A stretch of 19,649 nucleotides of DNA from Auxenochlorella pyrenoidosa (lineage: Eukaryota; Chlorophyta; Trebouxiophyceae; Chlorellales; Chlorellaceae): contig KQ481997.1 of NCBI GenBank assembly GCA_001430745.1, forward strand, positions 290,504 through 310,152, in the 5' to 3' direction. Shown one piece after another: positions 16,301-19,649 of this stretch. Below the pieces are notes generated by a model. It had not been told where the DNA came from and made no database searches. It saw only the letters and a list, made by a program, of their open reading frames with translations. The translations under genes were made by a program, and so were the position numbers. Position 1 is the first letter of the stretch. The number at the start of each line of letters is the position of its first letter.

Positions 16301-19300
16301 CCCATGGGCCCACTCAGTCCGGGATGAACAGCTCCCCGCAGAAGAGAGGCACCTCCCCGCCCCTGCCCCCGGCTGCCCTATGGGCCCACCCAGTCGGGGA
16401 TGAAGAGCTCCCCGCAGAAGAGGGAGTTGAAGGCGCAGGTGGAGATGTGGGTGGTGAAGGAGGCGCGGTTGCGGGGCTGCAAGGGGCCGGGGGATGCCGA
16501 ACGGGCCTGTTCTGTACCTGGGACAGCACTCGGAAAGGGCTGGCCGAGCACCAGCGCAGGTCCCGCAGGCCGCCCCCCCAGGGCGGGATGGGAGGTGCAG
16601 AATGGGCAGGTGCAAGGGGAGGGGGCCGCACAGCCCGGCCCGCCGCCCACCCACGTAAAAGTCGTCGGAGCAGCGCCCCAGGTTGGTGTCGCGCATGTTG
16701 TACATGTTCTCTGGGGGGGGAGGGGGGGGTTCTTAGGGTGAGTGGGTGGTGGTTGCGGTTGTGATGGTGTGCATGTGGGGGTGGGGGTGGGGGCTGACAG
16801 GGTGGGGGAAGGCAGCAAACCAGGGCGGTGCCCAGGCCTGCTGGGGGCCTGGGCAGCGTGCCCAGGCAGGCAAGCAGGCAGGTGATTCGTGCTTTCACAC
16901 GTATGGCCCCACTCGCAGCAGGCTCAAGGTTCGGGCGAGCAGCAGGCGGCTCACCGGTGCTGCCGCACATGCAGTTGATGACGGCGCTGCCGAAGCAGGC
17001 TGCAGCCGAGTCCTCCAGGCTGGCATGGTAGGCCGCCGCCAGCGCGGGGCCGCCCATGTCAGTAACGGTGCCTGCAGGGAGGCACAGGCACAGGCCGGGC
17101 ACAGGGGTGTGAAACAAGCACACGGCTGCGTGGTAGGAGGCCGCCAGCGCCGAGCCGCCCACCTCGGTGGCGGTGCCTGCAAGGAGGCATGGGGACGGGC
17201 GGGGCACAGGGGGTGGAACAAGCAGAGCGATGCGGGGCAAGCCGCCGCCAGCGCAGGGCCGCCCACCTCTGTTGCCGTGCCTGCAGGGAGGCACGGGCGC
17301 AGACCGGGCACAGGCACAGAAAACAAGCCGACCTGGAGGCTGCCATGCATGGTATGCACCCCCAAATTTGGCGACTGCCAGTGTTATGACGCCAGCTGGT
17401 GCCCGGGGCCCTCGGCCAGTGAAACTCAGCCAAAGGAACTCAGCCAGTCAAAAGCCTGACGGGAAACCCTACGGGCCCACCCACCCGCATGTGCCACCAT
17501 GCCCTGCACATCCACCTTCACGCCGTCGGCGCCGCACCCTGCCGGGCGGCAGGGGCTTGCAACGGGTTTGGGCCGCGCGGCAGGAGGTGTTTTACGCTAC
17601 TAGAGTTGTTTAAACGAGAAAATTGAAATAGAAAAATGGCGGGGCACGCAGGGGCCGCGGCAGCGCCGGGCAGGCATGCATGCATGCTGAGGGCACTTGG
17701 GAGGTGGAGCTGTATTGCCGTCCTCGGCTCGAGCTCCAAAGGGTCTCAGCGCCACACAAGGCATCAAGCACCGGTCATTCTGCCCCAGCAGCATGCATGC
17801 GCCGCGGCAGGCGCATACCTTTCAGGTACTCTTGCATGCCATCTGTCATAAAAAGGCAGCACGCTTCAACATGCATGCACCCCCAGCGGGCGCACCTTTC
17901 AGGTACTCGTGCATGTCGCTGTGCAGCTGTCGCGGGCTGGAGGGCAGGCCCACCTGCAGGCAGCAGGGGGGCAGTGGTGGGCCAACCCCTCTGCATTTTG
18001 CTGCTGCTCTGCTGGCATCCACGGTGCAGGTCACTCACCAAGCCGCCTGCCAAGCTGCTTGCGGTGCTGCGACCTGGAAAAACCTTGTCCTTGCCCGCCC
18101 TCCACCAAGCTTAGCGAGCCATCCATGATGTTCTGTGGCCTGAGAGGCCTCACGACTGCCCCCTGCACCCACCCACCCCTGCCAGGGTGCCTGGGGTCCA
18201 GCTGTACGAGGGGGCAATCTCCAGGGTGCTAGGGGTGGGCCGGGGCAGGACCACCTGTGCCCAGGGGCCAGAACAGGACACCGGGGAATTAATAATCCAA
18301 ACGCGTGGTTGCTGCCTCAAGGCCAGGGAGGCCTTGTGGGTGCTGGCGGGTGCGCAGCAGCGCCCCTGTCGTCCGAGGGCAAGGCAGCCTGGGTAGGCAG
18401 CCTGCTGGGAGCCGAGCGCGGAAAACCTACTCGCCTGGGCCTGGTACCTGTCGGTGCCTGCCCCCCCCCAAGTGCAAGGCCCCCAGGCAAGCAGCCTGCT
18501 GGGTGCTGAGCCGGCAACCTCTCACCTGGGCCTGATACTTGTCTGTGCCCGCTCCCTCCGAGCCGTGGCCGGGCGGCGCAACCCCCGCCCAGAACCCCAG
18601 CAGGGCGTGCCACATGAACACATGGGTCAGCCCGAAGCGCTCCTTTAGGTGCGCGATCACGCCGCCCAGGCTGGCGCCGGGGGCGGTGCTCTGCGGGGGT
18701 TGCAATGGGACCGGGCCTGGGTGGGCTGCCGGTCGATGGAGAGCTGGGCGCCGGGTTGTGTGGGTCTGTGCCGCCGTGGTGCCTGCTGGCCAGCGGGCCC
18801 CCAGCACCCACAGCAGGGCCCTGCCCATCGATGCAAAACAGCATGGCTGACACTCAGACGCCGGCCGTGGTGCCACCATTCCACCGGCTGGCTGGCACAG
18901 CCGCGGCTGCGGCCCTCACGTTCAGGTCGCCCGAGTCGGGGCCAGCCACCGGCCCTGAGAACTTGGCGTTGGCCTGCACCCCCGCCAGCCGGCGCGTGTG
19001 CTCGGTGGCGTGGGCATAGAAGCGCAGCAGGGTGGGGCGCAGCAGGCCGGTGGCGGCGGCGGAGAAGGCGCGGAAGCGCCACGAGTCTGCGAGGGGGAGG
19101 GGCAGAAAAAAGGCTGGAGGGTGCTGAATCGCCACGAGTCTGCGGTGGCGAGCAAAAAGAACAGCAGGATGCAGGGTGGGGGTGCCCAGGCAGTCTGCCG
19201 AGAGAAGCCAGTGCCGCCGCCGCCATGCCGGCCGGCCTCAAGCAAGCGGCCCTCAGCCCTGCACCCAGCGCCATGAAAACAGCAAGCCAAACCGGCAGCT

Positions 19301-19649
19301 GCTGCTGTGCCAGCGCGTGCGCCGCCAGCGCATGCAGCCTCACCCGATGGCGCGGCGTCCAGCCAGGCCTTGAGCAGGCGCAGCGCCTGGGCCTCTGCCC
19401 TGTGCAGCCGATCCAGGAAACCAAACAGCAGGCCGCCCTCTGCCTCGGCCTGCTCCTCTGCCGCCTGCTCCAGGGCGGCCATTGTGACGGCACCTAGGCC
19501 CTCTTGGGCGGCAGGCTCTGCAGTCAAAGCCGCCGCTGCTGGCGCCGCCACGGCAGCAGCAGCGGGTGGCTCTGGCTCATCAAGCGTCAGGCGTTCTGCC
19601 ACGATCGGCGCCAGCCCGGGCGGCGGGCGCAGCGGGCTGCCGGACGCCG
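13392..19649 (-). CDS. GH36 alkaline alpha-galactosidase / raffinose-synthase-like (SIP type), 5' end outside window
   Basis: Exons in transcription order: 19649-19344 (partial), 19086-18920, 18690-18526, 18254-18177, 18132-18106, 17953-17896, 17538-17485, 17071-16955, 16710-16655, 16476-16390, 16049-15989, 15735-15655, 15351-15269, 14989-14939, 14567-14379, 14012-13846, 13620-13392. All phases agree, giving 657 aa and TGA at 13394-13392. Motifs in order: HVFMWHALLGFWAGV; GADGVKVDVQ with the nucleophile Asp; CSDDFY with the acid/base Asp; NSLFCGELFIPDWDMFHS; SDKPGQHDF; LPDGSVLRCLLPGRPTPDC; VWNWNRCNAVLAAFNVQ; VAPIGLPDMLNAGGAVV; LLAYCSQRP. These track plant seed-imbibition proteins, which hydrolyse or transfer galactose from raffinose-family sugars, more closely than true raffinose synthases. 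The N-terminal part with the expected IDDGWQ motif is off the edge; an alga-specific insert of about 110 aa (19649 to about 19000) precedes RLAGVQANAKF. Introns 14 and 15 have GC donors. No signal peptide can be judged. Confidence 0.9.
13980..14130 (-). repeat. Ghost acceptor copy of GH36 exon 16 start
   Basis: The real exon starts at 14012 with ELLLLGADDTVP. A copy at 14112, again exactly 100 bp upstream, follows CCTTCAG and encodes ELMLLGVGDAMP. Confidence 0.9.
14535..14685 (-). repeat. Ghost acceptor copy of GH36 exon 15 start
   Basis: The real exon starts at 14567 with GASWSTPRRG. A copy starts at 14667, exactly 100 bp upstream, after TCTGCAG and encodes GASWSTSCAH before diverging. A CCA/CCCA-rich tract separates the two. 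Confidence 0.9.
14578..14635. repeat. G/T-rich low-complexity tract upstream of GH36 exon 15
   Basis: GGTGGGTGGGGTGG-type sequence on the + strand; in the sense of the minus-strand gene it is a CCA/CCCA tract placed between the ghost and real acceptors of exon 15. Confidence 0.85.
15565..15690 (-). repeat. Ghost donor copy of GH36 exon 12 end
   Basis: The exon end CCCGACGGCTCAG|GTGGGCTG (donor 15654) recurs 79 bp downstream with the same donor (15575), coding LLPDGSG. The match continues a few bases into the intron. Confidence 0.88.
16305..16425 (-). repeat. Ghost donor copy of GH36 exon 10 end
   Basis: The exon end coding LFCGELFIPDW (donor 16389) recurs 76 bp downstream as LFCGELFIPD followed by TGA, then the same GTGGGCCCA donor region. 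The copy is therefore broken by a stop. Confidence 0.9.
17020..17310 (-). repeat. Triple tandem copy of GH36 exon 8 acceptor and exon start
   Basis: Exon-like starts lie at 17071 (real), 17176 and 17280, each after a pyrimidine tract and TGCAG. They encode GTVTDMGGPALAAAYHA, GTATEVGGSALAASYHA and GTATEVGGPALAAACPA. The period is 104-105 bp and includes about 50 bp of exon and 55 bp of intron. Confidence 0.92.
17800..17920 (-). repeat. Ghost donor copy of GH36 exon 6 end
   Basis: The exon end GAGTACCTGAAAG|GTGCGC (donor 17895) recurs 77 bp downstream as GAGTACCTGAAAG|GTATGC (donor 17818). The following GCATGCATG intron stretch is also duplicated. The copy keeps a donor at least as close to consensus as the real one. 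Confidence 0.85.
18420..18560 (-). repeat. Ghost donor copy of GH36 exon 3 end
   Basis: The real exon ends with a GTDKYQAQ-coding segment and GTGAGA donor at 18525. A copy 91 bp downstream encodes GTDRYQAQ and carries a GC-type donor (CAG|GCGAGT) at 18434. Flanking intron sequence (GCAGCCTGCTGGG) is duplicated too. Confidence 0.85.
19086..19165 (-). repeat. Ghost acceptor copy of GH36 exon 2 start
   Basis: The real exon begins at 19086 after CTCGCAG with ACTCGTGGCGCTTC. A degenerate copy begins at 19139 after CACCGCAG with ACTCGTGGCGATTC. The period is 53 bp, so use of the copy would shift the frame. Confidence 0.85.

Noticed and set aside
16960..17310. Regularly spaced repeats that might suggest a CRISPR-like array
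   Set aside because: The repeat unit encodes an exon edge, spacers are similar to each other, and the context is a eukaryotic intron.

Overview
The window looks like nuclear DNA of a GC-rich, intron-dense green alga, probably a trebouxiophyte of the Chlorella/Coccomyxa type. That placement is an inference from plant-like gene families (a plastid-targeted methionine sulfoxide reductase B, an ASHR2-like SET/MYND protein, a SIP-type alkaline alpha-galactosidase), strong G/C at third codon positions, short exons, a mix of GT-AG and GC-AG introns, and a short plant-type telomere-like motif. I rebuilt six protein-coding genes by hand from splice sites, phase and family alignment. There are no rRNA genes, convincing tRNAs, CRISPR arrays, operons or autonomous transposons.

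Layout. (1) 1-1213, +: the 3' end of a probable shugoshin. (2) 1555-5779, -: a complete cathepsin X/Z-like papain-family protease, 11 exons, 428 aa. (3) 6207-7807, +: a complete methionine sulfoxide reductase B, 5 exons, 210 aa, with an apparent thylakoid-lumen targeting signal; it shares a 427-bp divergent promoter region with gene 2. (4) 8259-10529, -: an ASHR2/SMYD-like SET-MYND protein, 5 exons, 442 aa. (5) 11106-12769, -: a small secreted protein with many CxxC motifs, 5 exons, 177 aa, family not recognised. (6) 13392-19649 and beyond, -: the C-terminal 657 codons of a GH36 alkaline alpha-galactosidase / raffinose-synthase-like enzyme, 17 exons in the window. The genes do not form one pathway; this is ordinary eukaryotic gene order.

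The most unusual signal lies in the introns. In 11 of the 39 complete introns I modelled (8 of them in the GH36 gene), the exon edge next to the intron, with its splice site, is present again as a degenerate tandem copy 24-105 bp inside the intron. These ghost exon edges occur on both the acceptor side (copy upstream) and the donor side (copy downstream). One occurs three times with a 104-105 bp period. Most would shift the frame or meet a stop if used; one would add 35 aa in frame. Four introns have GC donors, each supported by family alignment or phase. All gene structures are manual reconstructions and would be settled by cDNA.
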